From an uncultured Porphyromonadaceae bacterium (GTDB lineage Bacteria > Bacteroidota > Bacteroidia > Bacteroidales > Muribaculaceae), in the NCBI GenBank assembly GCA_902495075.1, contig CABUVO010000007.1:61095-125094 (forward strand): a DNA stretch of 64,000 nt, given 5' to 3'. Shown here one piece after another: positions 52,884-61,671 of this stretch. The position numbers and the translations under genes were made by a program. The first letter of the stretch is position 1. Every line of letters begins with the position of its first letter. A model generated the notes under the pieces. It was not told where the DNA came from. It saw nothing but the letters and a program-made list of their open reading frames with translations, and made no database searches.

Positions 52884-53624
52884 ATGGGAAAGAATAAATT
52901 GAAGAAATTCGCAGAGATGCGGGAGTTTGCATGTGTGCTTCAATATCCTCGTGAGGAACTCATCAAAAACGGTTTTCCTCACCGTGGATTATGGAATGCG
53001 GGATTCTTTAAGCGCGAAGCTCCGATAGTAGTCGAGCTTGGATGTGGCAAAGGTGAATATACCGTTGGGCTTGCAAAGAGTGATTCCGAACGAAACTACA
53101 TAGGTGTTGATATCAAGGGGGCTCGTATGTGGCGTGGTGCTAAGACAGTAGAGGAAGAAGCGATTTCAAATGCCGCTTTCCTTAGGGCAGAGATAGAGAA
53201 TATTGATAAATTCTTTGTCCCCGGTGAAGTTGAAGAGCTTTGGATCACTTTCCCTGACCCACAAATGCAGAAAACGCGCAAACGATTGACATCTACGCGC
53301 TTCCTGAATCTTTATCGTTGTTTGCTCCGTGATAACGGTATTGTGAATCTGAAGACAGATTCTCCTTTCCTTTATGAATACACACGCCGTCTTGTAGAAC
53401 TCAATGGTCTTGAAGTGTTGATGAACACTGATGATCTTTATGGCTCCGGCAATGCAGATCCCGTATCATCTATCAAGACATTCTACGAGCAGCAATGGCT
53501 TTCGCGGGGTAAGAAGATAAAACTCCTGTCGTTCCGACTTCCTGCTGAAGGTGAATTGCATGAGCCTGACTCGGAGGATATCCCTCGCGATGATTACCAT
53601 GCAATGGCGCGGTTTAATGCATAG
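52884..53624 (+). CDS. trmB: tRNA (guanine-N7-)-methyltransferase
   Basis: A 246-residue SAM-dependent enzyme making m7G46 in tRNAs. SAM-binding motif VVELGCGKGEYTVGLA (about 49-64), IGVDIKGARMWRGAKT, and the family motif LWITFPDPQMQKTRKR (about 113-128) with TSTRFL. The C-terminal DLYGSGN... and IKTFYEQQW match the family's TxYE region. It converges with mrp and overlaps it by 11 bases. Confidence 0.92.
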   Translation: MGKNKLKKFAEMREFACVLQYPREELIKNGFPHRGLWNAGFFKREAPIVVELGCGKGEYTVGLAKSDSERNYIGVDIKGARMWRGAKTVEEEAISNAAFLRAEIENIDKFFVPGEVEELWITFPDPQMQKTRKRLTSTRFLNLYRCLLRDNGIVNLKTDSPFLYEYTRRLVELNGLEVLMNTDDLYGSGNADPVSSIKTFYEQQWLSRGKKIKLLSFRLPAEGELHEPDSEDIPRDDYHAMARFNA

Positions 53625-54729
53625 CCACCTTTGCTGTCGGAGGTAATGTGGCGTTGCGTTCATCCACTGCAGCAATCACATTGTTGGCGAGTGTGCCGAA
53701 TGCCTGGGCTTCGATACTTGCTGTAGCCGGATTCGTTTCCAATTCAAGGGCAACCGGCGCTCCCTCATCGGCGTGACTCCTGATATCCATTACGAGTGGT
53801 ATCTGTGCAAGCAGTTTGACGCCTTGCTCCTCCGCTAATCTGACCGCACCACCTTCTCCGAATATATAGTAGCGTTCGTCGGGATGTTGCGCAGGTGTGA
53901 ACCAAGCCATGTTTTCTACAAGTCCAAGAATAGGAACGTTCACGGCATCTCCTGTAAACATTGCAATACCTTTACGTGCGTCAGCGAGAGCTACTTCCTG
54001 CGGTGTACTTACAACTACCACTCCGGTAATTGGCAACGTCTGCACGAGGGTGAGATGTATGTCGCTTGTTCCGGGAGGCATGTCGATAAGGAAATAGTCA
54101 AGATCGCCCCACCATGCATCAGAGATAAGCTGTTTTAGAGCGTTACTTGCCATGCCACCGCGCCAAAGCACCGGTTTCTCTTTGTCAACAAGGAATCCGA
54201 TTGAAAGCATTTTTACTCCATATCTTTCGATGGGTTCGATCCAGTCGCGACCTTCCTTTTTTACCATGTAGAGCTGCTCGTCTTCCACGCCAAACATTTT
54301 AGGCATGGAAGGTCCGAAAATATCGGCATCCAGCAATCCAACCTTATAGCCTTTTGCTGCTAATGCTACGGCGAGGTTTGCTGCGACAGTTGATTTCCCG
54401 ACACCACCTTTGCCGGAACTTACACCCACAATGTTTTTCACCCCCGGAAGCACTTCCGGTTTTGCCGCAGCCGCAGTCGTGCGAGTCTTCACAGCTATGG
54501 TTACCTCTACATCCGGAGAAATTGCAGATGCTATGGCTGCCTCGGAGGCACGCACAACAGACCGGATAAATGGGTCTGTCTGTTTGTCAAAGATCAGGGA
54601 GAACGAGACTTTGTTGCCGTCAATGCGGATGTCGTCCTCAATCATATGGTTCTCGGCAAGGCTTTTGCCGTTGCCAGGATACCTGACGGTCTTGAGCGCG
54701 TCTAAAATAAGATTTGGATATAAAGTCAT
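53614..54729 (-). CDS. mrp: Mrp/ApbC-family P-loop iron-sulphur carrier ATPase
   Basis: A 371-residue cytosolic protein: N-terminal MIP18/DUF59-like domain (1-90), P-loop SSGKGGVGKST (about 105-115), VGLLDADIFGPSMPKM, DYFLIDMPPGTSDIHLT and VVVSTPQEVALADARKG. It moves Fe-S clusters to target proteins. The place where many relatives have a CPHC motif reads FTPAQHPDERYYIFG, so the usual cysteine pair is missing; as far as I know this is common in Bacteroidetes. It overlaps trmB tail to tail. Confidence 0.9.
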   Translation of the reverse strand: MTLYPNLILDALKTVRYPGNGKSLAENHMIEDDIRIDGNKVSFSLIFDKQTDPFIRSVVRASEAAIASAISPDVEVTIAVKTRTTAAAAKPEVLPGVKNIVGVSSGKGGVGKSTVAANLAVALAAKGYKVGLLDADIFGPSMPKMFGVEDEQLYMVKKEGRDWIEPIERYGVKMLSIGFLVDKEKPVLWRGGMASNALKQLISDAWWGDLDYFLIDMPPGTSDIHLTLVQTLPITGVVVVSTPQEVALADARKGIAMFTGDAVNVPILGLVENMAWFTPAQHPDERYYIFGEGGAVRLAEEQGVKLLAQIPLVMDIRSHADEGAPVALELETNPATASIEAQAFGTLANNVIAAVDERNATLPPTAKVAMH

Positions 54730-54766
54730 GAGTAATGTTTAATGTGTAATTTTCAATGTGTAATGT

Positions 54767-54843
54767 CTTAGGCTTTAGGCTTTAGGTTTTAGGCTTTAGA
54801 AAGCTTCGCCTAATTGTCTAAGGCCTAATCTAAAGCCTAATCG
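54767..54843. repeat. dispersed hairpin repeat, copy 1
   Basis: Tandem TTAGGCTTTAGG-like units followed by the inverted units CTAAAGCCTAA (about 54830), with AAGCTTCGCCT in the loop. A 32-base block is identical to copy 2 at 62380. It lies in the gap between the glycosyltransferase and mrp genes. Confidence 0.7.
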
Positions 54844-54845
54844 CC

Positions 54846-56048
54846 TCACCTCTTCCAGGTGTAATTCCAGCGGCGAGTATGACGATGTCTGAAATCGAAG
54901 AGCTTATTTAGCAAGGGCTTCAGAAGCCAAAATATAGGCAATGCCCACCATAACCTTGTGGCATCCATTTTCTCCGCCGCTCTTCTGTAAATTAAAATTT
55001 GCGCAAGCTGGAAAAGCAGGAGTAAGACACATGAAACGATGGCAGGAATATATGACGAAATGTCATACATGGCGCCAACCTGTATGTATCCTAAAATGCC
55101 GGTTGCTATATATAGCAACAATATGAGCCATTGCATTGTTGAGACAGCTCCGGCTCTGCGGAATGGTTCCCGAGGTAGCCAATGGGATGTGAAGTCATAT
55201 TGTTCTTTAAGTGCACGCCACATACGTTTGGAGGCTTCTCCCCATCCGATAGAAAGGATCGATTCCCGGTCGAGCACCATAGCCGTGTTCTCTGGAGTTG
55301 CGATCTCATGGATGAAAATATCGTCGTCGCCCGAATGGAGATACATACTTTGGGAATAACCCTTATGATCGAAGAAAAGTTTACGTCGGAATGCGAGATT
55401 ATATCCATCGCCGCGATAGGGTTTTCTGGCGAGAGCATACCCTATCCATTCGGCGTCAGTCAGTAACGCCACGAATTCGCGATACCATTTCCCAAAGCCT
55501 TTCATCTGGGAATAATCAAAATGGGAATATCCTAACGACACTTCGATGCTTTCGGCGTTTTCTCTGCGGAATGGGGAAATAAGTTTTGAAAGCCAACGTT
55601 GGGAATGGATCTCGGCATTGGCGGTTGTGGTTACAACGATTTCACCTTTTGCTGCCTTCATGCCGAGAGTCAGAGCGAGTTTGCGGCGACTGAGGTTGTG
55701 GGAGCCGGGTGGAATGAAAGTGACGTAGACATTGTTGAATCTGCGGGTGCAGCATTCTGAAAGCACCTCATTACTCTCAGCTGTTGCCTCGCACACCACA
55801 ATCACTTCGAAATCGGGATAATCCTGCTCGCTGATAGTTGTGAGATAATCCATCAGTTCCTCTTCGGAAACTTGTGAATATACTATTACCGATACTTTGG
55901 GTGTGCCGAATGCCGGGTCTTGCTCTTCTTGAGGCTTGTATGTGCCTACACGAAAAAGCGGACGTTCGAGCCATATAAGTGTCAAGATAGAGAGGATGAG
56001 GGCAAAGCCCGCTAATATCCATATTAATTCGTAGTTCATAATACTCAT
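54846..56048 (-). CDS. membrane glycosyltransferase family 2
   Basis: A 400-residue protein: N-terminal membrane anchor (IWILAGFALILSILTLIWL), a GT2 domain (VSVIVYSQVSEEELMDYL, YPDFEVIVVCEATAE, GEIVVTTTANAEIHSQRW, HSGDDDIFIHEIA with the acidic base region) and two or three C-terminal membrane segments (about 305-350, 365-385). Probably makes or decorates an envelope glycan or glycolipid. It follows pldA by 35 bases on the same strand and may be transcribed with it. Confidence 0.8.
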   Translation of the reverse strand: MSIMNYELIWILAGFALILSILTLIWLERPLFRVGTYKPQEEQDPAFGTPKVSVIVYSQVSEEELMDYLTTISEQDYPDFEVIVVCEATAESNEVLSECCTRRFNNVYVTFIPPGSHNLSRRKLALTLGMKAAKGEIVVTTTANAEIHSQRWLSKLISPFRRENAESIEVSLGYSHFDYSQMKGFGKWYREFVALLTDAEWIGYALARKPYRGDGYNLAFRRKLFFDHKGYSQSMYLHSGDDDIFIHEIATPENTAMVLDRESILSIGWGEASKRMWRALKEQYDFTSHWLPREPFRRAGAVSTMQWLILLLYIATGILGYIQVGAMYDISSYIPAIVSCVLLLLFQLAQILIYRRAAEKMDATRLWWALPIFWLLKPLLNKLFDFRHRHTRRWNYTWKR

Positions 56049-56082
56049 GATTAAACTGACTGTAGGAGAAAATTCATGCCTG

Positions 56083-56940
56083 TCAGAATTCTGAGAAGAA
56101 AGTGGGTTTTATAACGATGCCTACCCGTAGCCGGGAATGGAATTGGTTGTAGTCAAGAAGGTTCTCTCCATACCCGTTGTAGTATTGCACGAATATATAT
56201 TGGTTCGATTTTTTATGTATGCGCCAATTGAATTCAAAGATGGTGTTGAAATTAAAGTTCCAGCCCATGCGCTTCACGAGGGTAAGAGCCCATCCGAATT
56301 TTTTGTCGGGGGTAGTGACTTGCACGCCCCCCTGGCAGATTCCGCAATACCGGAGGATATCGCGGTTGTTCTCGCCATCGATTATCGGTATCCAGAATTT
56401 GGCATGCACCATTAGCCAGCGGTCGATTATCGTTGAGCCGGAAAATGTAATCCTGTTCCAGCTACGCGACTGTATGCTGTCGCGTCCGTTGCTTTCATGC
56501 TCGATAAGGAGTGTGAATTTCCCGGCATATCTCCCTTTTGAAAAAAACGGTATCGACCATCCGATTCCCGGATTGAAATTGATATCGCGCATGGGAAGGG
56601 ATTTTTCGAAAATGTTCCAGAATGTTTTCTGAGTGTACATCAAAAACACGAATGAATTGCCCGGCAAAGTTGTCTTTGTAAGGCGTTGGGCTATTGAGAT
56701 CTGGAATTTTACATCCGAATTGGTGCGCGTCGGTTTTGGTCCAATTGATGTTCCGACTGTGAAATAATTATCCTTGAATAATCCGAAATAAGGAGCGTTT
56801 ATCAGCTCTTGACGAAGGGAATCCGTGAAACCTCGCTGATCACTCACCTTGATCAGCTGGGCTTCGCATTTGATTCCCAGCACAAGCGAAATTAGGAATA
56901 TAATTAAAGGTAATGTCTTTTGTATATTGGTGGTTGCCAT
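56083..56940 (-). CDS. pldA: outer membrane phospholipase A
   Basis: A 285-residue beta-barrel protein with signal peptide (LPLIIFLISLVLGIKCEA). The active-site pattern of OMPLA is visible: His and Ser in EHESNG (about 147-152) and Asn in SRSWNR (about 160), the H-S-N triad. It hydrolyses misplaced phospholipids in the outer leaflet, a calcium-dependent dimer in E. coli. The C-terminal Phe (TFFSEF) is the usual barrel-insertion signal. Promoter at 56969-56999. Confidence 0.85.
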   Translation of the reverse strand: MATTNIQKTLPLIIFLISLVLGIKCEAQLIKVSDQRGFTDSLRQELINAPYFGLFKDNYFTVGTSIGPKPTRTNSDVKFQISIAQRLTKTTLPGNSFVFLMYTQKTFWNIFEKSLPMRDINFNPGIGWSIPFFSKGRYAGKFTLLIEHESNGRDSIQSRSWNRITFSGSTIIDRWLMVHAKFWIPIIDGENNRDILRYCGICQGGVQVTTPDKKFGWALTLVKRMGWNFNFNTIFEFNWRIHKKSNQYIFVQYYNGYGENLLDYNQFHSRLRVGIVIKPTFFSEF

Positions 56941-56968
56941 TAAACAGATTTTTTTCAGTATTTGAATA

Positions 56969-56999
56969 CAAAATTATTAAAAATTGATGATAAATGAAA
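56969..56999 (-). promoter_or_regulatory. pldA promoter
   Basis: Minus strand: TAATTTTG (56969-56976) with TTTC (56996-56999), spacer 19. It is divergent from the GH3 gene promoter just beside it. Confidence 0.5.
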
Positions 57000-57005
57000 T
57001 TAAAC

Positions 57006-57036
57006 TTGAAGATAATGGAATATGTTATTAATTTTG
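57006..57036 (+). promoter_or_regulatory. promoter of the GH3-family gene
   Basis: TTGA (57006-57009) and TAATTTTG (57029-57036), spacer 19, 55 bases before ATG 57092. Confidence 0.5.
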
Positions 57037-57091
57037 TAGCGAAAATGGAAATTTTTATCCAAAACGCACACACTATTTGAAGCTATAAACG

Positions 57092-58630
57092 ATGGATCTG
57101 ACTCCGCTGATGCGGCCATATTTCGAAATGATTGCACGACGCACTGATAAATGGAGCGTTGCGAGCAAGGATGAGCAGCTGCGGCAGCTGCGCTCCCTGC
57201 TTCGTAGGGCGTCAGATTGTGAGGTTGGAAAGAAATATGATTTTGCCGGTTTGGCGAAGCTTGAAAATCCCTATGGAGAGTTCTCCCGTCGCGTTCCGTT
57301 ATGTGATTATGAGTCGATACGCTCTGAAGTGATGCGTATGATTCGGGGTGAAAGCAACGTGTTATGGCGAGGTAAATGTGTGAATTTCGCCCAATCTTCC
57401 GGCACCTCTGGAGGCAAATCCAAGTACATACCGATCACCGACGATAGCCTGCGCCGCTGCCATTACAAAGGAGCTGCCGACAGTGTGGCTCATTATCTGC
57501 GTTCAAATTCTTCGAGTCGTCTTTTCAGCGGGAAAGGAATGATCCTCGGCGGATCTTTTGCCAATGAGCTCAACCTTGATCCGGCAAAGGTAAGAGTCGG
57601 GGATCTTAGTGCGACTTTAATCAATAAGATAAATCCGTTTATTAATTTCTATCGTGTGCCGGATAAACACACGGCTCTTCTTCCAGACTGGAAGGTAAAA
57701 CTTCCGGCTCTTGTAAATGCGGCTAAAGATGCGCATATCACCAATATATCCGGAGTGCCGTCTTGGTTTCTGACTGTTGCTAAAGAAATTGTGAAGGCGC
57801 GGGGAGTGGAGACTTTGTCGGAGGCGTGGAGTGATCTGGAGGTCTTCTTCCACGGTGGCATTTCGTTCGAACCTTATCGCGAGGAGTACAACCGTCTTAC
57901 TGACCCTGCGAAGATGCATTATGTTGAGAATTATAATGCCTCTGAAGGTTTCTTTGCCGTGCAGAATGATCCCGATGACAAATCGATGCTTCTGACCATA
58001 GACAATGATATTTTCTATGAATTTGTACCGGTATCAGATCTAGAGAATGATCCGGTTCCCGTATGGGATCTTGAGAGGGGGCGTGTATATGAATTGTTGA
58101 TAACATCGAGCAACGGATTATGGCGTTATCACACGGGTGATACAGTGCGCGTTTACGAGACTGCGCCTGTGAAGATCAGGATATCAGGACGCACCAAGTG
58201 TTTCATCAACGCTTTTGGCGAGGAACTGATGGAAGAGAATGCCGAACGAGCCATAGCGGAGGTATGTCGTCAGACTGGTGCTTCGATTGTGAACTATACT
58301 GTCGCTCCGGTATTCGCTGAAGGCAATCACCGCGGGCGGCATCAATGGCTGATAGAATGGGGGAGACGTCCTGCAGACGAGAAAGATTTCGCCATGCGTC
58401 TTGACGCTGAATTGCGCAAACTCAATTCTGATTACGATGCCAAAAGAGCCAACACCATATTCCTTGATCCTCCGGAAATCATAACTGTTCCCCAGGGTAT
58501 CTTCGACCGCTGGCTACATTCCGTAGGCAACGGCAAACTTGGCGGCCAGCGCAAAGTCCCCCGCCTCTCCAACACTCGCAAGATTGCCGATGTGGTGCTC
58601 GAAATGATCCCTTACCTCGAATTCCCTTAA
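57092..58630 (+). CDS. GH3 auxin-responsive-family acyl-adenylating enzyme
   Basis: A 512-residue protein of the family first named for plant GH3 acyl-acid amido synthetases. Adenylation motifs: FAQSSGTSGGKSKYIPIT (about 97-114), HYVENYNASEGFFAVQ (about 272-287) and LLITSSNGLWRYHTGDTVRV (about 337-356), all intact. Such enzymes activate a carboxylic acid with ATP and couple it, often to an amino acid. Bacteroidales members are widespread but their substrate is unknown. Monocistronic by spacing, with its own promoter; it meets the toxin gene tail to tail. Confidence 0.85.
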   Translation: MDLTPLMRPYFEMIARRTDKWSVASKDEQLRQLRSLLRRASDCEVGKKYDFAGLAKLENPYGEFSRRVPLCDYESIRSEVMRMIRGESNVLWRGKCVNFAQSSGTSGGKSKYIPITDDSLRRCHYKGAADSVAHYLRSNSSSRLFSGKGMILGGSFANELNLDPAKVRVGDLSATLINKINPFINFYRVPDKHTALLPDWKVKLPALVNAAKDAHITNISGVPSWFLTVAKEIVKARGVETLSEAWSDLEVFFHGGISFEPYREEYNRLTDPAKMHYVENYNASEGFFAVQNDPDDKSMLLTIDNDIFYEFVPVSDLENDPVPVWDLERGRVYELLITSSNGLWRYHTGDTVRVYETAPVKIRISGRTKCFINAFGEELMEENAERAIAEVCRQTGASIVNYTVAPVFAEGNHRGRHQWLIEWGRRPADEKDFAMRLDAELRKLNSDYDAKRANTIFLDPPEIITVPQGIFDRWLHSVGNGKLGGQRKVPRLSNTRKIADVVLEMIPYLEFP

Positions 58631-58631
58631 G

Positions 58632-58901
58632 TCAGAATAATTCAGAGTGGGTGCCAAAACGGACGAGTTTGATAAAACTTTCCTCTTTATCCCACCAAAT
58701 CAGTAAAGTGTCATTTTCTACATGACACTCCATGTAGCCTCGATAATTGCCGGTCAATACATGCGGACGGTTTTCTTGAGGAATTGGTAATCCGTTGACG
58801 AGTAATTTAAGAATCTCCTCCAGTTTGTCGATTACATCAGTTTTGTGCTTATAGCGTTTAAGGTCTTTCTTAAACTGTGAGGTAAGCTTCAGTGTATTCA
58901 T
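58632..58901 (-). CDS. YafQ-family mRNA interferase toxin
   Basis: An 89-residue RelE/ParE-fold protein: LTSQFKKDLKRYKHK, PIPQENRPHVLTGNYRGYMECHV (in parts) and DTLLIWWDKEE. The H-x-L-x-G-x-Y and E-C-H pattern is that of YafQ toxins, which cut mRNA on the ribosome. It overlaps the antitoxin by 4 bases. Complete, no frameshift. Confidence 0.85.
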   Translation of the reverse strand: MNTLKLTSQFKKDLKRYKHKTDVIDKLEEILKLLVNGLPIPQENRPHVLTGNYRGYMECHVENDTLLIWWDKEESFIKLVRFGTHSELF

Positions 58902-59146
58902 AAGGAGTCGACGAAACTGCGGAAATTGTTCAGGTCAAGAGTTTCAAGATTCTCTGAAGTTTCCGCCTCTTTCATGGCAGCAAGAGTGGTCTTGTTGGGT
59001 CGGTCAGCAACGAACGCCATCAGCACGCTCTCAACAAGATTGTTTAGACTGCGGTTATGGCGTTTCGCCTCTTCCTGAAGTCGCTTGAGAAGATCCTCGC
59101 TCAGACGGAAAGAAGTCTGTTTTCTTGTTACTAATGCTGTATTCAT
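58898..59146 (-). CDS. ribbon-helix-helix antitoxin
   Basis: 82 residues from ATG 59146. N-terminal RHH domain (KQTSFRLSEDLLKRLQEEAKRH, in parts; RSLNNLVESVLM), then a flexible acidic tail (AETSENLETLDLNNFRSFVDSL) that would wrap the toxin. The frame is open to 59200, but that reaches over the promoter box. The protein probably represses its own operon through the palindrome at 59178-59189. Confidence 0.82.
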   Translation of the reverse strand: MNTALVTRKQTSFRLSEDLLKRLQEEAKRHNRSLNNLVESVLMAFVADRPNKTTLAAMKEAETSENLETLDLNNFRSFVDSL

Positions 59147-59169
59147 ATTCAACGAATCTATTTGTAGTG

Positions 59170-59200
59170 CAAAGATAATACAATTGTATAACACATGCAA
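59170..59200 (-). promoter_or_regulatory. toxin-antitoxin promoter with operator palindrome
   Basis: Minus strand: TATCTTTG (59170-59177) and TTGC (59197-59200), spacer 19. The 12-base palindrome ATACAATTGTAT (59178-59189) sits in the spacer, a place where a bound RHH dimer would block RNA polymerase. Confidence 0.6.
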
Positions 59201-59221
59201 CTCTAATTCGTTTTAACAATA

Positions 59222-60622
59222 TCAAAGATTGTTATTTGGGCTGATGTGGGGAGTTGGATCCTTTTTCTTGATTTTTCGAATCTGGAAGAAGAGGAGGAGG
59301 GCTGTGACTACCGTGGCGGCTGTGTCGCTGACGGGGAAGGCTGCCCAAACTCCGTTGAGACCCATATGCGGTGGAAGAATGAACAGTAGCGGAATCATGA
59401 ATATTATCTGGCGTGTCAGAGAGAGGAAGATTGCTTTTCCTGCCATTCCGAGAGCCTGGAAGAAGTTGGTTGCTACAATCTGGAATCCAACCATCCAGAA
59501 CATTATTGTTGTGTAGTGCAGACAATTGACGGCACATTCGATCTGCGCCTCATCCTGCATGAACATTGATGCTATCTGGCGCGGGAACAAAGCACCTATG
59601 ACACTTCCAAGAGTAGAGATCACCACGGCAGTCGCGGCTGCGAGCCATAACGTCTTGAACAAACGCGGATAACGCCCTGATCCATAATTATATCCCACGA
59701 TTGGTTGCATGCCCTGGCAAATACCTATGATTATAAACACAAATATTGTTACAAACCGGTTGAATACAACAACTGCTGCGATGGCGTTGTCGCCGCCATA
59801 GCTATACAGGGTGTTATTAATGATTGCGTTGATCACTGAGCCCGCCACATTGATCAGAAACGGAGCCATGCCGATATATAGGACGCTGCTTATCACTCTC
59901 CATTGCAATTTGAAGGTGCCCTTTACAAAATGCAATGTATTCTTCTTGTTGAAGAAGTGTCCCATCACGAAGAATGCAGTGATGAGCATTGCCAGGTCTG
60001 TGGCGATGGCTGCGCCGCGTATTCCCCAATGGAATCCGAAGAGGAACAATGGCGCAAGGATGGCGTTGACACCTGCGCCAATCATATTGGTGTACATTGC
60101 TTTCCCGGGATAACCGGAGGCGCGCATTACGTTGTTGTAGGAGAAAGTGAGATTTTGAAGTACGCATCCCGGGAGCACCCAAAGCATGAACTCCCGTGCA
60201 TAAGGAAGGGAGTTGGGAGAAGCTCCGAACATCTTGAGAATTGGGTCAATGAAAATAGAGAATACTCCCACATATGCCAGCCCGATAAAGATGGTGAGTT
60301 GAACGCAGTTGCCAAGTATTGTTTCGGCTTGCCGTTTATCGTTCTGTCCTAAGACAATGCTGACACGCGTTGCGGCACCGGCTCCGATGAGCATACCGAG
60401 AGCCGTCACGAGATTCATCACCGGAAATGTGACCGCGATTCCGCTCACTACGTTCGGGTCATCAATCGCGTGACCGATTACTATGGAGTCGATTATATTG
60501 TATATGGCACTGACTACGGTGCCGACAACTGCGGGAAGACTATATTTCAATAGTATCCTCCAGATTGGGGCGGTGCCCAGTTCTCGCAGTCTGTCATTGT
60601 TGTTCAGTGTTGCTGTTGCCAT
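59222..60622 (-). CDS. MATE-family efflux transporter
   Basis: 466 residues from ATG 60622, about 12 transmembrane segments in two halves. Family features: LGTAPIWRILLKYSLPAVVG, YNIIDSIVIGHAIDDPNVVSG (in parts), GMLIGAGAATRVSIVLGQND and QGMQPIVGYNYGSGRY. It exports cationic compounds or drugs with Na+ or H+. The frame is open upstream to 60649, but that codon lies in the promoter -7 box. Confidence 0.9.
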   Translation of the reverse strand: MATATLNNNDRLRELGTAPIWRILLKYSLPAVVGTVVSAIYNIIDSIVIGHAIDDPNVVSGIAVTFPVMNLVTALGMLIGAGAATRVSIVLGQNDKRQAETILGNCVQLTIFIGLAYVGVFSIFIDPILKMFGASPNSLPYAREFMLWVLPGCVLQNLTFSYNNVMRASGYPGKAMYTNMIGAGVNAILAPLFLFGFHWGIRGAAIATDLAMLITAFFVMGHFFNKKNTLHFVKGTFKLQWRVISSVLYIGMAPFLINVAGSVINAIINNTLYSYGGDNAIAAVVVFNRFVTIFVFIIIGICQGMQPIVGYNYGSGRYPRLFKTLWLAAATAVVISTLGSVIGALFPRQIASMFMQDEAQIECAVNCLHYTTIMFWMVGFQIVATNFFQALGMAGKAIFLSLTRQIIFMIPLLFILPPHMGLNGVWAAFPVSDTAATVVTALLLFFQIRKIKKKDPTPHISPNNNL

Positions 60623-60646
60623 ATTCAAATCTCTCCTTTCAAACTG

Positions 60647-60677
60647 CAAATTTACTCAATTTCGGCTATGAATAAAA
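60647..60677 (-). promoter_or_regulatory. promoter of the MATE gene
   Basis: Minus strand: TAAATTTG (60647-60654) with TTTT (60674-60677), spacer 19. Confidence 0.55.
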
Positions 60678-60747
60678 ATGTTTAAGGAAAATTATGGAGC
60701 CGGATGGTGGCAATGGTGCGAGATTGGGCTCTATAAGGAGAGAAGCA

Positions 60748-61671
60748 TTAGGAGAGGGAGGAGAGGGCAATTCTGAGTGTATTCATTGCGTCAGAAACAT
60801 TGTTGAAGGAATGGGATGCACCATTCTTTATAAGGTTGATGAAATATCTCAGTTGTGAGGTGTAAGTGTCGAGAATTGTATGTGGGGACTCAAATATTAT
60901 GCGGTCTTCACACGTGATGCGATTCTTTTGCAAATCTACGAGCCATGTCTCATCTTCCCAAACAATTTCCAGGGTGCGTTTGTAATCGCGCCTGTAATAA
61001 TTCAGTATTACGGATGCGCAGAAATCCGGATAGGTGAGACAATAGTTAGCATAATCAATTGCTTCTATATCCAATGATGAATTGTTGCGCAGGGTTGCAG
61101 AGGAGGATGAGGGCAGTCCGAATATCCAGTATATGTAATCGATTTCATGAATGAGGTCGATATGGACACCTCCTCCCATTTCAGGGTGAGCACTATAGAT
61201 ATTGCGGAAATCGGTGCCCGGTCGCCAGCCCGGAAGCCACGAACCGCAATAGCTGTTGACTTCGTTGATTCTCGCGCGCCTTGTTTCTGTAGCTTTTTTC
61301 ACAAAATCGAGACAGTCCAGAAACCTGAGATTGCAAGCCACGTAATTAAGCATCCCGGAGCCTTCTATCTCTGACACGATGGAAAGATTCTCTAATGAAT
61401 GGATTAGGGGCTTTTCGATAAAAAGCGGCACATTAAGCTCCAATGCCGTCCGGATGCTTTCCGTATGGTTTGCCGTTGGGGTGGATATTATCGCAAAATC
61501 GGGGGCAAACGCCTTGGCTTCCTCAACCGAGAAGAGGTCAAGGACATGTGGCTCCGGGTGTGAATTATGCGAGGAGCGAAGAGCAGCTATCTCCACTTCG
61601 GGATCAATCGTCCGAAGAGCAGCGATGTGTTTGCGGGCAATGGAACCGAGCCCAATGACAAGTGCCTTCAT
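60748..61671 (-). CDS. Gfo/Idh/MocA-family sugar oxidoreductase
   Basis: A 307-residue NAD(P)-dependent enzyme: Rossmann motif VIGLGSIARKHIAAL (residues 4-18), ISTPTANHTESI (about 61), FIEKPLIHSLENL (about 83, the family EKP) and a C-terminal substrate domain with GGGVHIDLIHEIDYIYWIFG (about 174, read in part). Its ATG overlaps the stop of the cytidylyltransferase by one base. The pairing suggests modification of an activated surface sugar, comparable to PtmF/PtmB pairs of legionaminate pathways (inference). Confidence 0.85.
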   Translation of the reverse strand: MKALVIGLGSIARKHIAALRTIDPEVEIAALRSSHNSHPEPHVLDLFSVEEAKAFAPDFAIISTPTANHTESIRTALELNVPLFIEKPLIHSLENLSIVSEIEGSGMLNYVACNLRFLDCLDFVKKATETRRARINEVNSYCGSWLPGWRPGTDFRNIYSAHPEMGGGVHIDLIHEIDYIYWIFGLPSSSSATLRNNSSLDIEAIDYANYCLTYPDFCASVILNYYRRDYKRTLEIVWEDETWLVDLQKNRITCEDRIIFESPHTILDTYTSQLRYFINLIKNGASHSFNNVSDAMNTLRIALSSLS

